A stretch of 6,294 nucleotides of DNA, from the NCBI GenBank assembly GCA_934754755.1, contig CAKVJS010000074.1, positions 1 through 6,294 of the forward strand. Direction: 5' to 3'. Below the pieces are notes generated by a model that saw only the letters and a program-made list of their open reading frames with translations, did not search any database and was not told the DNA's origin. This stretch comes from an uncultured Erysipelotrichales bacterium. GTDB lineage: Bacteria; Bacillota_I; Bacilli_A; Erysipelotrichales; Coprobacillaceae. Shown here piece after piece: positions 5,853 through 6,294 of this stretch. A program made the translations under genes and the position numbers. The first letter of the stretch is position 1. Each line of letters opens with the position of its first letter.

Positions 5853-5861
5853 ATAATACCA
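5853..5861 (-). promoter_or_regulatory. Candidate extended -10 promoter for pfkA-pyk
   Basis: The minus strand reads TGGTATTAT (5861 to 5853): a TGn extension plus a -10 hexamer matching TATAAT at five of six. No convincing -35 is found 16-18 bases further upstream, which extended -10 promoters tolerate. It lies 39 bases before the pfkA ATG in a very AT-rich gap, where -10-like matches arise easily. Read-through from dnaI is an alternative source, since I see no terminator after dnaI. Confidence 0.35.
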
Positions 5862-5905
5862 TAAAATACTGTTTAATACTAATAAAATCGATAAAATATG
5901 CAATT

Positions 5906-6294
5906 TTAAAGTTGTTTTGATTTCCCTACTATAGGCACAATATCACAGATGCTTTGTATCCTTTTTAGTAACTGTTTTACCTTCAAAGCATCACTGTTTT
6001 TTTGCGTATATACAGTACCTAATTCGGTTAAAGAATACGCACTAGTAAAGAAGGTTGTCTTGCCACTTTGCATGCGATAGGAAAGCATAGCGGATAAAAT
6101 CTCATCCCGTGACCAACTCGTTACATTTTCATTACCTAAATCATCGATAACTAAATAATCTACCGATTTTAATAAGGCTAAATTTTCAGCCACACCATCC
6201 TCACCAAAACTATTTTTCAAGTCCATTAAATAGGTCGGGAAATGAATGAAGCCACAAGTAGCTCCTTGTTTTACCAATTGTCGAATCAGCCACC
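5906..6294 (-). CDS. dnaI: Primosomal protein DnaI (helicase loader), C-terminal part, 5' end beyond window
   Basis: The frame is open to the right edge, giving about 129 C-terminal residues of a DnaI/DnaC-type AAA+ ATPase, which loads the replicative helicase DnaC (DnaB in E. coli) onto DNA during initiation and restart. Matches to Bacillus DnaI, from memory: IHFPTYLMDLKNSF (vs VHFPEYVRELKNSL), Walker B LVIDDLG with the acidic pair encoded at 6145 to 6140, TSWSRDEILSAMLSYRM (vs TSWVRDDVLGAILQYRM), FFTSAYSLTEL (vs FFSSNFSPDEL), and the C-terminal KRI arginine region near LLKRIQS. Walker A and the zinc-binding helicase-binding N-domain would be outside the window. The sensor-I position, Asn in Bacillus, is Ala here (codon at 6040 to 6038). 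A TTG in frame at 6277 is internal and not a start. pfkA follows on the same strand. Confidence 0.93.
   Translation of the reverse strand, partial: WLIRQLVKQGATCGFIHFPTYLMDLKNSFGEDGVAENLALLKSVDYLVIDDLGNENVTSWSRDEILSAMLSYRMQSGKTTFFTSAYSLTELGTVYTQKNSDALKVKQLLKRIQSICDIVPIVGKSKQL

Noticed and set aside
5815..5905. Intrinsic terminator after dnaI or a CcpA cre site before pfkA
   Set aside because: No GC-containing hairpin with a T run and no match to the cre consensus could be found in this AT-rich gap.
4976..5920. Plus-strand open frames opposite pfkA
   Set aside because: Antisense to fully conserved pfkA motifs; no independent evidence of expression.
6275..6277. TTG at 6277 as the dnaI start
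   Set aside because: The frame stays open to the window edge and the Walker A region must lie upstream; this is internal.
1..6294. CRISPR array, insertion sequence, tRNA, rRNA or riboswitch
   Set aside because: No regularly spaced direct repeats, transposase motifs, cloverleaf or long structured leader were seen; every gap is short and explained by promoters, ribosome binding sites or terminators.

Overview
The window looks like chromosome of a low-GC, endospore-forming Firmicute. Four things point that way: AT-rich codon use, strong GGAGG-type ribosome binding sites, a DnaI-type helicase loader, and a small acid-soluble spore protein of the SspI family. The short (475-residue) pyruvate kinase lacks the extra C-terminal domain of the Bacillus enzyme, and several genes have no Bacillus look-alike that I recognise. 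I therefore lean towards Erysipelotrichia or a relative, but genus cannot be fixed from this sequence.

Layout from left to right. (1) Positions 1-309 hold the 3' end of an unrecognised plus-strand gene, closed by an intrinsic terminator. (2) A two-gene minus-strand unit encodes a YgjP/DUF45-type zinc metallopeptidase (1702 to 1043) and a SpoU/TrmH-family rRNA 2'-O-methyltransferase of the YsgA type (1046 to 327), joined by an ATGA overlap. (3) Divergent from it is sspI (1763-1963), with a TTG start and a sigma-G-like promoter. A TrmH-family methylase next to sspI recalls the ysgA-sspI neighbourhood of Bacillus subtilis. (4) Converging on sspI is a two-gene minus-strand unit with its own sigma-A-like promoter. 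It encodes a single-pass exported protein (3234 to 2362) and a small three-segment membrane protein (2378 to 1980), overlapping by 17 bases. Neither is recognised. (5) The glycolytic pair pfkA-pyk (5814 to 3395) has a 32-base gap and a strong terminator after pyk. (6) The C-terminal part of dnaI, the replicative helicase loader, runs off the right edge.

PfkA makes fructose 1,6-bisphosphate and Pyk makes pyruvate and ATP, the two classically regulated steps of glycolysis, so co-transcription makes sense. Two convergent junctions (near 307-329 and 1957-1986) share a design: the terminator hairpin is TAG...CTA, so each arm supplies the TAG stop codon of the gene entering it. I see no mobile element, CRISPR array, tRNA or rRNA. 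Apart from the 159-base gap between pyk and the exported-protein gene, intergenic stretches are under 100 bases. Most of the window is ordinary core chromosome. The least explained parts are the two-gene membrane unit and the truncated gene at the left edge.
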